Assembly: GCA_963665575.2 (NCBI GenBank)
Contig: CAXXDW010000006.1
Coordinates: forward strand, 1,116,001 to 1,180,000
DNA from: Rariloculus sp963665575
GTDB taxonomy: Bacteria > Pseudomonadota > Gammaproteobacteria > Steroidobacterales > Rariloculaceae
Length of the DNA: 64,000 bases
Reading direction: 5' to 3'
In this document: positions 38,580-47,261 of the stretch, piece by piece
Layout of the letters: the number at the start of each line of letters is the position of its first letter
Numbering within the stretch: the first letter of the stretch is position 1
The notes under the pieces: generated by a model
Seen by the model: the letters and a program-made list of their open reading frames with translations, nothing else
Told to the model about the DNA's origin: nothing
The model's database searches: none
Program-made: the position numbers and the translations under genes

Positions 38580-41219
38580 ATGCGGCGTGTCCTCGCGGCG
38601 GTGCTCGCCTGCGCCTTGCCACTGGCGACCGCCAAGGCACAGATGCGCGTCGCCGAGATTCGCGAGGGCACGAACATGGCGCTCGCGCTCTCGCCCGACG
38701 GCGAGATGCTCGTCGCGGATCTCCTCGGCGGACTCTGGCGGCTGCCGGTCAGCGGTGGCGCCGCCGCGCCGCTGATACCGGCACGCGACGGCGTGCACCA
38801 TCCGCGCTTCGACCCGGGCGGCGGCACGATCGTCTTCCAGAAGCTCGTCGACGGCCAGTGGGACCTGTGGACGTTCGATGTCGCTTCGGGCGTTCAGTCG
38901 CAGTTGACATCGACGCCCTACGACGAGCGCGAACCGGACTTCAGCGCCGATGGCCGTTCCGTCGTGTTTGCGGCCAACCCGGACGGACGCTTCAGCCTGT
39001 GGTCGTTGACGCTCGCGACCGGCGCCCTCACGCGGCTCACGGATGAACCTGGAGACAGCTCGTTTCCAGTTGTTTCCGACCGCGGCGAGATCGCCTACAT
39101 CAATCACAGCGACGGGGAGTGGGCGCTGCGGCTTCACCGCCGCGTCGGCGGCGGCGCCGCGGTCGCGCTGAGCGCCAATGCCCTGAGCGCGCCAAGCTGG
39201 CGACCCGGCGGCAGCGTGCTTGTCTACAACGAGCGCGACCGCGGTGGCCAGAGCGCTCTGAAGCTCCTGGTAATCGCCGAAGAACTCGTCAGCAAGACGC
39301 TGGTGCGCGACGAGGACATCTTTGCGACCCGTGCCGCATGGATCTCGCCCGCCGACTACCTTTACACGGCTGACGGACGGATCTGGCGCCGCGGCATCGC
39401 TCAGATCGCGCGTGAGCCGGTGCTGATGTTCGCGGCCGTCACACTGGTCGAGACCACGCCCACACCGGTTGCCAACGTTCTTGACCGGCGAGGTCCGCAT
39501 CGGGCCGCGGGGCTTGCAGGCCTGGTGACTGCGGCGGACGGTCGGCGTTCGGCGTTCACGGCGCTCGGCGACCTGTGGCTTGCCGAGCGGCTGAACGTCC
39601 GCCGGCTCACAGACGATCCGTGGGTCGACATCGATCCGGATTTCACGCCCGATGGCGAGACGGTCGTGTTCGCAAGCGACCGCGGCGGAACGATGGCGCT
39701 ATGGCGTGTGGATCTGTCCGACGGAACGTTGTCCCAGCTGACGCGCGAGCCGGGCAAGGCCTGGCTGCCCTCGATCGATCCGACCGGCCGCTACACGGCA
39801 TATCTCAATACGGAAGGATTCGGTCCCTGGGCGGCGAGCGCGCTGAAGCTCGTGGCGCTCGACGCGAGCGGTGAGACGCGCACGCTCGCAGAGGGGCTTC
39901 ATGACATCTCGGATCTCGATTGGGTTCAGGCCGAGGAAGGTTGGCGAATCACGGCAAGCACGCGGCCAGTCCGCTCGACCGAAGCGCCGCGGGTTGCGTA
40001 TTTCGATACCGGTATCCGCGGCGGTCCAGTCGCAGAGCGCCGGGAATCGGCGGGCGGCGATCCGCCGCGGCTCGCGGGCCGGTCGCTCCGATGGTCGCCG
40101 GGCGCTCCGGACGCTCCGTTTGTCGTCCGGGCGGGCAGGGTATTCGATGGCATCCGCAACGACTATCGCTACAGCATGGATATCCATGTCGACGGACAGA
40201 GGATCAGTGCCATGGTCACGCAGGGCCTCGAACCGCTTCCCGCCAGAGTCATCGACGCGCGCGATTTGACGATCATCCCCGGTCTCGTCGACGTACACGT
40301 GCATCAGTCTTCACTGGCGGGTGAGCGCCTCGGGCGTATCTGGCTCGCTCACGGTGTGACAACGGTCCGCGAACTCACGGACGATGTCGCAGATGCGCTC
40401 GAGCGCGCCGAGTCGTGGGCCAGCGGCCGCCGGCCCGGCCCGCGCCTGGTCGTGACACCGGAACTCGATCATGAGCCGGGCGATGCGGCACCGCAGTTGC
40501 CGTCGCCGCTCGTCGTCAGGTCGTACACCAGCCTGGCCGACGGCAACACGCACGGCCTGCTCAGACAGCGGCAACAGCTCGGCATCGCCGCACCGCCCGC
40601 GGGTCCCCGGATCGCCTTGCTCGAGACGCTCCACCATGCCCGCCTTGTGCGCGCAGCGCACGACATGACCTTGTCGCCGCTGAATCGCAGCTATCAGGAT
40701 TCGCTTGGTACTGTGCTCGAGTCCGGAACGTTCGCAAGCACGACGCTGGCCGCGGCCTCCGGCACCTCGATGGCGCTCAACGGTGCATCCGGACGTGCGC
40801 TCGAGCGACTCTACAGCGCGGCTGAGCTTCGCCGCTGGACGAGCACCGCCGGCGGCGCCACCGGAGCACGCGTTCGCGCACTGCAGAACACCACGGCCCG
40901 GATCGTGCGCAATGGCGGCCGCGTGCCGACCGGCAGCGAAGCACCTGTCGTGCCCTATGGCCATGGAATGCACATGGAAATCGAGATGCTTGCCGATGCC
41001 GGCATCGAACCGGCCCAGGTGCTGCGACTTGCCACCGCCGAGGGCGCCCTGGCGCTCGGCCTGGACCAGCAGCTCGGGACGCTCGAGGAAGGCAAACTCG
41101 CCGACTTCGTCGTCATCGATGGCAATCCCCTGGCGCAGATCGCCGATATCCGATCGATAGTGGCGATCGTCAAGGGTGGCGTGTGGTACACGCGAAGCGA
41201 GCTGCTCGAACGGCCCTAG
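38580..41219 (+). CDS. exported TolB-like beta-propeller / amidohydrolase fusion
   Basis: About 879 residues from ATG 38580 (GTG 38574 possible). A signal peptide (MRRVLAAVLACALPLATAKA) is followed by WD40-like PD40 propeller repeats (residues 40-400, such as REPDFSADGRSVVFAANPDG). From about 520 there is an amidohydrolase domain: RVFDGIRNDY, the metal-ligand HxH in IIPGLVDVHVHQSS, and the family end LGTLEEGKLADFVVIDGNPL. Unlike relatives, the usual catalytic Asp region reads TGSEAP rather than GTDAP, and the middle histidines are not obvious. The enzyme may be altered or inactive. Substrate unknown; periplasmic. Confidence 0.8.
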   Translation: MRRVLAAVLACALPLATAKAQMRVAEIREGTNMALALSPDGEMLVADLLGGLWRLPVSGGAAAPLIPARDGVHHPRFDPGGGTIVFQKLVDGQWDLWTFDVASGVQSQLTSTPYDEREPDFSADGRSVVFAANPDGRFSLWSLTLATGALTRLTDEPGDSSFPVVSDRGEIAYINHSDGEWALRLHRRVGGGAAVALSANALSAPSWRPGGSVLVYNERDRGGQSALKLLVIAEELVSKTLVRDEDIFATRAAWISPADYLYTADGRIWRRGIAQIAREPVLMFAAVTLVETTPTPVANVLDRRGPHRAAGLAGLVTAADGRRSAFTALGDLWLAERLNVRRLTDDPWVDIDPDFTPDGETVVFASDRGGTMALWRVDLSDGTLSQLTREPGKAWLPSIDPTGRYTAYLNTEGFGPWAASALKLVALDASGETRTLAEGLHDISDLDWVQAEEGWRITASTRPVRSTEAPRVAYFDTGIRGGPVAERRESAGGDPPRLAGRSLRWSPGAPDAPFVVRAGRVFDGIRNDYRYSMDIHVDGQRISAMVTQGLEPLPARVIDARDLTIIPGLVDVHVHQSSLAGERLGRIWLAHGVTTVRELTDDVADALERAESWASGRRPGPRLVVTPELDHEPGDAAPQLPSPLVVRSYTSLADGNTHGLLRQRQQLGIAAPPAGPRIALLETLHHARLVRAAHDMTLSPLNRSYQDSLGTVLESGTFASTTLAAASGTSMALNGASGRALERLYSAAELRRWTSTAGGATGARVRALQNTTARIVRNGGRVPTGSEAPVVPYGHGMHMEIEMLADAGIEPAQVLRLATAEGALALGLDQQLGTLEEGKLADFVVIDGNPLAQIADIRSIVAIVKGGVWYTRSELLERP

Positions 41220-41751
41220 ATCGATGCCCGCGCCGAACCTCGGCTCGTCCGGCCGCGGCGCCGCAGCGCGTAGAGTTTGCGCAGCCTTTAAAATCAATAA
41301 GATAGTTATGTTTTTCGACAGACAATCTAAGAAAAATCCCATAACCGCCAGCACGGCAAGCTTGAGCCCGGAACGACGCGGGTTTCGCCGAAGATTGCGG
41401 TCCGATAAACGTAAGCAATTGATTTATAAAATAAAACACGGTTTTGTTCAGGAAATGGCTCGGTTGGGACTGCCGCGAAGCAGGGGCCACGCAACGCCCG
41501 TAGGCGGAAAATGATGCGCATTGGTGCATGGTTCTGGTAGATTTGGTAACGAGCAGAAGAACAAGAGAGAAAAAGAAGCAGAAAGGAAACCGGCTGCACC
41601 AACAAAAAGACAGTCGCTTGCTGCGTGAAAGCGCAGCGAGTAGCAGCCAGGCCGCATACTTGAAACCGTAAACTCCAATAAAAACAAGTGAAGTGCCTGA
41701 CCCGGTGTTCCCACCGCCGGGTTTCTTTTTTGCCGAATACAAAGTGCGCCG
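41220..41751. other. A-rich gene desert, candidate small-RNA locus
   Basis: About 530 bp are far richer in A and T than the flanks. It includes TTGATTTATAAAATAAAAC near 41420 (promoter-like) and, from about 41550, a run of A-R-N triplets (AGAAGAACAAGAGAGAAAAA) of the kind that binds the distal face of Hfq, with further AACAAAAAG and AATAAAAACAAG motifs. It ends at the terminator 41700-41731. A 47-codon basic frame (41528-41671, MVLVDLVTSRRTREKKKQKG) also exists but has no strong ribosome site. I see no recognised gene. Confidence 0.4.
41700..41731 (+). terminator. intrinsic terminator
   Basis: ACCCGG pairs with CCGGGT (a competing CGGTG/CACCG stem lies inside), followed by TTCTTTTTT on the plus strand. 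It ends transcription from the A-rich region or from the amidohydrolase gene, just before the convergent ampD stop. Confidence 0.75.
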
Positions 41752-42312
41752 TCAGTCGGCGCGATCGCTCAATAGCCCATTGAGGCGAGTCCAGTCGAAC
41801 GACGGACCCGGGTCGGTCTTCCGGTCGGGTGCGATGTCGCAGTGCCCGACGATGTCGGCGTCGCGCAGGCTCGGCCACGTATCTGCGAGCGCGCCGATGA
41901 GCGCGGCAAGCACACGATATTGGGCGCGCGCGTAGGGGATGTCGTCGGTGCCTTCAAGCTCGATGCCGACAGAGAAATCGTTGCACCACTCGCGCCCGCG
42001 GTGCGACGACTCGCCCGCATGCCAGGCTCGGTCGGTAAACGCGACGTATTGGGTCAGGGCGCCGTCGCGCGAAATGAGTACATGCGCGGACACTCTGAGC
42101 TTGCACACCGTTGCGAAGTAGGGATGCCGCCCGGCCGGCAATTCGTTTGCGAACAAGCGGTCGATCCAGGGACCGCCGAACTCGCCCGGCGGCAGGCTGA
42201 TGCCGTGCACGACGATGAGTTCGAGCCCGCAGCCCTTCGGGCGGGCGTCAAAATTCGGCGAGGCGACGCGCCTCGCGTCCTCGATCCAGCCGCTTTCCGC
42301 ATCGATGATCAA
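41752..42312 (-). CDS. ampD: 1,6-anhydro-N-acetylmuramyl-L-alanine amidase
   Basis: About 186 residues from TTG 42312, matching AmpD length and its usual start (I-D-x-x-x-GW then SPNFDARP). Zinc amidase motifs: LIVVHGISLPPGEFG (about 36), WHAGESSHRGREWCNDFSVG (about 105) and HCDIAPDRKTDPGPSFDW near the C-terminus. It recycles anhydro-muropeptides in the cytoplasm, together with AnmK (28647). The open frame extends upstream, but that part is unlike the family. It is divergent from rsmE. Confidence 0.9.
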   Translation of the reverse strand: MIIDAESGWIEDARRVASPNFDARPKGCGLELIVVHGISLPPGEFGGPWIDRLFANELPAGRHPYFATVCKLRVSAHVLISRDGALTQYVAFTDRAWHAGESSHRGREWCNDFSVGIELEGTDDIPYARAQYRVLAALIGALADTWPSLRDADIVGHCDIAPDRKTDPGPSFDWTRLNGLLSDRAD

Positions 42313-42390
42313 GGGCTCTCTAGCTGATAAACTGCGGACCGTCCACCACGATTGGGCGGAGGACCGCTCGCCGAAGACGGCTGATTGCCC

Positions 42391-42439
42391 GCAGGATCGC
42401 CTCGCCGACGACGCCTGATCATTGGCGAGGCGATCCTGC
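42391..42439. repeat. perfect 16-bp inverted repeat between ampD and rsmE
   Basis: GCAGGATCGCCTCGCC at 42391-42406 is exactly complementary to 42424-42439 across a 17-base gap. Less perfect complementarity extends outward (ATTGGGC near 42351 versus GCCCCAAT near 42438). No T-run follows, so it is not a simple terminator. It sits between two divergent genes. Confidence 0.85.
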
Positions 42440-42471
42440 CCCAATGCCCGCAAGCGCCGCCGTCAACACTC

Positions 42472-43218
42472 ATGCGCAACTCGACTCACACTGTCTCACG
42501 TCTGTTCGTCGACGCTGACCTTAGCAGAAACGTCGTCGATATCGGTGACCGCGAGGCACATTATCTCGGTCACGTCCTGCGCCTCAAACGCGGCGACCGG
42601 GTTGTGGTTTTCAACGGCCGTGGCGACGAGCGTCTCGCGGCCATCTCGAGCCTGGCGCGGCGGCGCCCGGAACTTGCGATCGTTGCGGATCTCGAGCCTC
42701 TGGCGGAACCCAGCCTCGATCTGGTCCTGATCCAGGCGCTCGTCAAGTCCGAGGCGATGGACGCCATCGTGCAGAAGGCTGCGGAACTCGGCGTGTGCAA
42801 GCTCGTCGCCGTGAAGACGGATTTCAGCGTGATCAAGCTCAACGACGAGCGTGCCGCGCGGCGCGTCGCGCACTGGAACAAGGTTGCGCAGAGCGCCTGC
42901 GAGCAGTCCGGCCGCCACCGGCCGCCCGAGATCGGCGTTGCGAAGTCGCTGGCAAAGGGCCTCGACGGTCTTCCGCAGCGCGGCATCCGGATCGTCTGTC
43001 AGCCCGGTTCGAAATCCCCGGTCGCCGGACTCGATCGCGAGGCGGAGAGCGTCAGCGTGCTCGTCGGTCCCGAGGGCGGTTTCAGCGCAACGGATCTCGC
43101 GACCATCGATGCCGCCGGTTTTTCGCATGTCGCGCTCGGTCCGCGCGTGCTCAGGGCGGATACGGCCGCTATCGCCGCCTGCACTCTCGCGCAGAGCGTC
43201 TGGGGAGATTTCACTTGA
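42472..43218 (+). CDS. rsmE: 16S rRNA m3U1498 methyltransferase
   Basis: About 248 residues from ATG 42472. An N-terminal PUA-like domain (HYLGHVLRLKRGDRVVVFNG) precedes the SPOUT methyltransferase knot: VLVGPEGGFSATDLATID (about 202) and LGPRVLRADTAAIAA (about 225). It methylates U1498 of 16S rRNA. Its stop overlaps the TTG start of gshB (TTGA), so the two are translationally coupled. Confidence 0.95.
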   Translation: MRNSTHTVSRLFVDADLSRNVVDIGDREAHYLGHVLRLKRGDRVVVFNGRGDERLAAISSLARRRPELAIVADLEPLAEPSLDLVLIQALVKSEAMDAIVQKAAELGVCKLVAVKTDFSVIKLNDERAARRVAHWNKVAQSACEQSGRHRPPEIGVAKSLAKGLDGLPQRGIRIVCQPGSKSPVAGLDREAESVSVLVGPEGGFSATDLATIDAAGFSHVALGPRVLRADTAAIAACTLAQSVWGDFT

Positions 43219-44174
43219 ACGGTCCTCGCTACCGGCTTGGCGTCGTCATGGATCCGATCGAATCGATCCAGCCGAAGAAGGACTCGACGTTCGCCATGCT
43301 GCTCGCCGCACAGCGGGTCGACTGGGAGATCGTCTATTTCCTGCAGCGGGATCTCATCGTGCGCGACGGCGTGGCGCACGGGGACGGGCGGTATCTCGGC
43401 GTTGCAGACCACCCGGAGCGCTGGTTCGAACTCGGCGAACCCTGGAGCGGGGAACTCGGCGGGCTCGACGTCATACTCATGCGCAAGGATCCGCCGTTCG
43501 ACATGGAGTACATCTACACGACCTACATTCTCGGGCTCGCCGAGCGGCGCGGCGCCCTGGTCGTCAACACGCCGTCGAGCCTGCGCGAGATCAACGAGAA
43601 GGCCAGTACGTCGTGGTTCCCGCACTGCACGCCGCCGAGCCTGATCGCGCGCTCCGAAGCGGAGCTGCGGGCGTTTCTCGTGGAACACGGCAAGGTTGTG
43701 TTCAAGCCGCTTGACGGCATGGGCGGGCGCTCGATCTTTGTCGTGGACTGTAACGACATCAATGCGAGCGTGATCATCGAGACGCTGACGGAATACGGCA
43801 CGCGGTTCATTCTCGCCCAGCGTCACATTCCGGAAATCGCGCAAGGCGACAAGCGCATCCTGCTGATCGACGGGATTCCGATCGACTATGCGCTCGCGCG
43901 GATTCCGGCCCCCGGCGAGAGCCGCGGCAACCTCGTCCTGGGGGCGACCGGGGAGGGCCGCGCGCTGACCGAGCGCGACCGCTGGATCTGCGCCGAGATC
44001 GGGCCGACCTTGGTCGAGCACGGAGTCACGTTCGCCGGCATCGACGTGATCGGCGACTACCTGACCGAGATCAATGTCACGAGCCCGACCGGTATCCGCG
44101 AGCTCGACCGCGAATACGGCATCGATATCGCGGGCCAGCTCATGATGGCGATCCGGAACAAACTCGTGAGCTAG
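43215..44174 (+). CDS. gshB: glutathione synthetase
   Basis: About 319 residues from TTG 43215, which lies in the rsmE stop (TTGA) and has GGGGAG about seven bases upstream. The family start RLGVVMDPIESIQPKKDS follows at once, whereas the first ATG would cut it. ATP-grasp motifs: VILMRKDPPFDMEYIYTTYI, FKPLDGMGGRSIF and LTEINVTSPTGIRELDREYG. It joins gamma-glutamylcysteine and glycine. It is part of the conserved gshB-tonB-algH-ruvX-pyrB order. Confidence 0.93.
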   Translation: MNGPRYRLGVVMDPIESIQPKKDSTFAMLLAAQRVDWEIVYFLQRDLIVRDGVAHGDGRYLGVADHPERWFELGEPWSGELGGLDVILMRKDPPFDMEYIYTTYILGLAERRGALVVNTPSSLREINEKASTSWFPHCTPPSLIARSEAELRAFLVEHGKVVFKPLDGMGGRSIFVVDCNDINASVIIETLTEYGTRFILAQRHIPEIAQGDKRILLIDGIPIDYALARIPAPGESRGNLVLGATGEGRALTERDRWICAEIGPTLVEHGVTFAGIDVIGDYLTEINVTSPTGIRELDREYGIDIAGQLMMAIRNKLVS

Positions 44175-44180
44175 CAGCGC

Positions 44181-45221
44181 GTGGCGCTACGCTTGCTTGC
44201 CGCCACGGCCGCCGCGCTGCTCGCGGCCTGCGCGGCGGACGAGGACCGCACCGTCGAGCGGCGGCTGCTCGCGATGGCCACCTCGGTCGACATCACGCTG
44301 CACGCTGCCGATCCGATCGCCGCGCGCGACGCGCTCGCGGAGATCGAGCAGATGCTGCTTCGATACGAGCGCGACTACTACGCGTGGGGCGACGGCGAAC
44401 TCGCGCGCCTGAATGCCGGTCTTCGCGACGGGCGCCCGGTCGACGTCAGCGCCGAACTCGCCGGGCTTCTCGCAGCCGCACGCCGCCTCTCCGAGCAAAG
44501 CGGCGGCGTTTTCGATCCGGGTGTCGGTGCGCTCGTCGAGCTGTGGGGATTTCACAGCGATTCCCGCACCGAGCCGCGCCCGCCGGATTCGGCCGGCATC
44601 GCCGCCTGGCTCGCCGCCGGAGCGGGCATCGAAGATCTCTCGATCGCCGATTCGCGCATCAGCACGAACGCGAGCGGCCTGCTGATCGATCTCGGCGGTA
44701 TCGCCAAGGGTGACGCCGTGGATCGAACGATCCGCATACTGACGCGATACGGCATCGAAAACGCGATCGTCAATGCGGGCGGCGACCTGCGCGCGCTCGG
44801 GTCCCGCGGCGTGCGCGCCTGGCGCATCGGCGTAGAGTCGCCGCGCGGCGCCGGCATCCTCGGCGTGGTCGAACTCGGCGATGGCGAAGCCGCATTCACG
44901 TCCGGGGACTACGAGCGTTACTTCGACCACGAGGGCGAGCGCCACCACCACATTCTCGATCCGACGAACGGTTATCCGGCGGACCACACCCGGGCGATCA
45001 CTGTCATCGCCGCCGACGGCGTCACCGCCGATGCCGCGGCGACGGCGCTCTTCGTCGCGGGTCCGGACCGTTGGCCGGAGGTCGCCCGCGCCATGGGCGT
45101 GCGCCATGTGCTGCGCGTGGACGCTTCGGGCCGTATCGAAGCCACGGAAGAAATGCGCGATCGCCTCGAACTTGGCGAAGGATCGGCCGCCGATATAATC
45201 GTCGTGAGTTCGGAGGGCTGA
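44181..45221 (+). CDS. apbE: FAD:protein FMN transferase, lipoprotein
   Basis: The 346-residue protein starts at GTG 44181. A lipoprotein signal (MALRLLAATAAALLAACAAD) precedes the ApbE fold: SGGVFDPGVGALVELWGFHS, LIDLGGIAKGDAVDR and the metal/FAD site HHHILDPTNGYPADHT. It attaches FMN to threonines of periplasmic flavoproteins such as Nqr/Rnf subunits. It is inserted between gshB and tonB, 6 bp after gshB. Confidence 0.93.
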   Translation: MALRLLAATAAALLAACAADEDRTVERRLLAMATSVDITLHAADPIAARDALAEIEQMLLRYERDYYAWGDGELARLNAGLRDGRPVDVSAELAGLLAAARRLSEQSGGVFDPGVGALVELWGFHSDSRTEPRPPDSAGIAAWLAAGAGIEDLSIADSRISTNASGLLIDLGGIAKGDAVDRTIRILTRYGIENAIVNAGGDLRALGSRGVRAWRIGVESPRGAGILGVVELGDGEAAFTSGDYERYFDHEGERHHHILDPTNGYPADHTRAITVIAADGVTADAAATALFVAGPDRWPEVARAMGVRHVLRVDASGRIEATEEMRDRLELGEGSAADIIVVSSEG

Positions 45222-45223
45222 AA

Positions 45224-46141
45224 ATGACGTTGTTGGCGCCGCGCAGTGTCCCGGCCGTGCCGAGCGTCGCCGACCGGCTCGGTTCGATGCTGTTCCTTGC
45301 TGCACTTGCCCATGGAATCGTGATCCTGGGCGTCACGTTCACGGCAGATCCCCATCCGGACAGCGAAACCTTGCCGTCGCTGCGCGTGACGCTGCTCAAC
45401 GACAGCCGTGAAATCGAGCGCGACCCCGACGACTCCGAGTTTCTCGCCGATGCCGACCAGCGCGGCGGCGGCCCGGTGGAGGAAGGCCAGCGCGTCACGA
45501 CGACACTGGCGGCCGACGATTCCACCATGCGCCTTGGCGAACCGCTGGCGATGGATCAGCGTGACGCAGTGCCGGGAACGCCGACCGAACAGGTCGAGCA
45601 GCTTGTGGCCCGGGGCCGAACCAACGCGGCTACGCGCGCTCCGCCGGAGCTCAGCGGGGAGTCCGTGAGCACGCCGACTCAGGTGCCTGCGCTGATCCTG
45701 CAGTCCGAGCAACGCAGTTTGGCGGCCGAGGTCGACGTCGAGGCCAGGGTTCCGCGCAGCGTTGCCGACGAAGGTATCGCGAGCCCGAGTACGCGTGAGT
45801 CCGCGCTGGCGGCGTATCTCGTCGACTGGCGCAGGCGCGTCGAGCGGATCGGTACCGGAAACTTCCCGCGACGTCTGCTCGAAGAGGGCAGTGCACTCGC
45901 CAAACCGACGCTCGAAGTCACACTGGCCGCGGACGGTCAACTCGAGCGGGTCCGGGTCAGGCGGTCCTCCGGTAACGCGGAAATCGATCAGGCGGCCGTT
46001 GCGATCCTGCGTCGTGCCGCGCCGTTCGACCCCTTGCCGGGTAGCATCCGCGCCGAATACGACGTGCTCAGGTTCGCCTACGACTGGGAGTTTTCGCCGG
46101 GCAGGGTGGCCGCGCCAGACGGTCTTGTTCCGCAACAGTGA
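45224..46141 (+). CDS. tonB: TonB energy transducer
   Basis: About 305 residues from ATG 45224, eight bases after GGAGG and 2 bp after apbE. One N-terminal membrane helix (LFLAALAHGIVILGVTFTA), a long acidic and variable periplasmic linker, then a C-terminal TonB domain (TLEVTLAADGQLERVRVRRS and AFDPLP-type end RRAAPFDPLPGSI). It belongs to the gshB-linked TonB group that lacks the classic proline-rich spacer. ExbB/ExbD are not in the window. Confidence 0.9.
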   Translation: MTLLAPRSVPAVPSVADRLGSMLFLAALAHGIVILGVTFTADPHPDSETLPSLRVTLLNDSREIERDPDDSEFLADADQRGGGPVEEGQRVTTTLAADDSTMRLGEPLAMDQRDAVPGTPTEQVEQLVARGRTNAATRAPPELSGESVSTPTQVPALILQSEQRSLAAEVDVEARVPRSVADEGIASPSTRESALAAYLVDWRRRVERIGTGNFPRRLLEEGSALAKPTLEVTLAADGQLERVRVRRSSGNAEIDQAAVAILRRAAPFDPLPGSIRAEYDVLRFAYDWEFSPGRVAAPDGLVPQQ

Positions 46142-46237
46142 CAGCGGTATTCGATGCGCGCAGTACCCACGCTGAGGTTCGCGGTGCGATAGAATGACGG
46201 TGGGGTTCACCGGGAGTCGCCTGGGTACTTGGACGAA

Positions 46238-46791
46238 ATGCGGTCATTGCAGGATCACTTCCTGATCGCCATGCCTGCGATGGGAGACCCCAATTTCAAC
46301 GAGACCGTGTCCTACATCTGCAGGCACGATGACGACGGTGCACTCGGGATCGTGATCAACCGGCCGACGGACATGGCCCTTGGCGACGTTTTCGAGCAGC
46401 TTTCGCTCGACAAGCTGAATACTGAACAAGCGACGCAACCGGTGCTGCGAGGCGGACCCGTTCAGCCCGATCGCGGTTTCGTGCTGCATCAGGGGACGAC
46501 GGTTTCGAATCGACGTTCGATCCGCAAGCGCTCGTCAAGGTCACGGTTTCGCTCGACATACTTGCGTCGATGGCGCGCGGCGAAGGCCCGGCGCCGGCTG
46601 TCGTGGCGCTCGGCTACGCGGGTTGGGGTGCGGGGCAACTCGAATCGGAGCTTGCCGCAAATGCGTGGCTCAGTACGCCGGCCGATCCCGCGATCATCTT
46701 CAACACACCGATCGAACAACGCTGGAGCGCAGCGGCGGGCCTGCTCGGCATCGACATTCACCAGATCGCCAACTATGCCGGACATGCCTGA
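46238..46791 (+). pseudogene. algH: YqgE/AlgH family protein, split by a one-base frameshift
   Basis: From ATG 46238 the family start is clear: LQDHFLIAMPAMGDPNFNET and GALGIVINRPTDMALGDVFE, then GGPVQPDRGFVLHQGTT. At 46501-46505 (GGTTT) the frame is lost. Adding one G continues as FESTFDPQALVKVTVSLDIL, then VVALGYAGWGAGQLESELAA and the stop at 46791, about 184 residues in total and normal for the family. The role is poorly understood (linked to alginate and other regulation in Pseudomonas). Its last base overlaps the ruvX ATG. Confidence 0.9.
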
Positions 46792-47261
46792 TGGGCGCGC
46801 GAACGGCATGGGGCACGGGCAACGGCCAGGTGCTCTTGGCGTTTGACTTCGGCCTCAGCCGGATCGGCGTTGCATCCGGCAATCTGTTGACCCGTACGGC
46901 TTCGCCGCTGGTGACGCTCGGCGTCGGCCGGGAACTCCCCTGGGCAGAAATCGACCGACTGATCGACGAGTGGCGCCCGGGCCGGCTCGTCGTCGGCATA
47001 CCGCCGCACGACGGCGCGTCAAGTGTGGCCACGCGCGTACGCTCATTCGTCACGCAGCTTCGCATGCGCTACGCGCTCGAGGTCGACACGGTCGACGAGT
47101 CGCTGACTTCGCGCGCCGCTTACGCGACGCTCACCGAACATCGCCGTACGGGAACCGGCAAAGGACGCATCGGCAAGGAAAGGCTCGACCGCCACGCCGC
47201 GTGCCTGATCGCCGAACAGTGGCTGGGTGCACCGGATCATGAGCTTCGAGCAGATCAATAG
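46791..47261 (+). CDS. ruvX: Holliday-junction resolvase-like / pre-16S rRNA nuclease YqgF
   Basis: About 156 residues from ATG 46791 (TGATG overlap with algH). RNase H-like fold: LAFDFGLSRIGVASGN with the catalytic Asp, LVVGIPPHDGASS, VDTVDESLTSRAAYATL and the final acidic/basic helix ERLDRHAACLIAEQWL. YqgF matures 16S rRNA 5' ends. Its 3' end overlaps pyrB by about 23 bp. Confidence 0.93.
   Translation: MGARTAWGTGNGQVLLAFDFGLSRIGVASGNLLTRTASPLVTLGVGRELPWAEIDRLIDEWRPGRLVVGIPPHDGASSVATRVRSFVTQLRMRYALEVDTVDESLTSRAAYATLTEHRRTGTGKGRIGKERLDRHAACLIAEQWLGAPDHELRADQ

Noticed and set aside
41170..41742. Minus-strand 190-codon frame in the A-rich desert
   Set aside because: Poly-Phe/Leu/Ser composition comes from reading the A-rich strand in reverse; it overlaps the amidohydrolase 3' end and the terminator.
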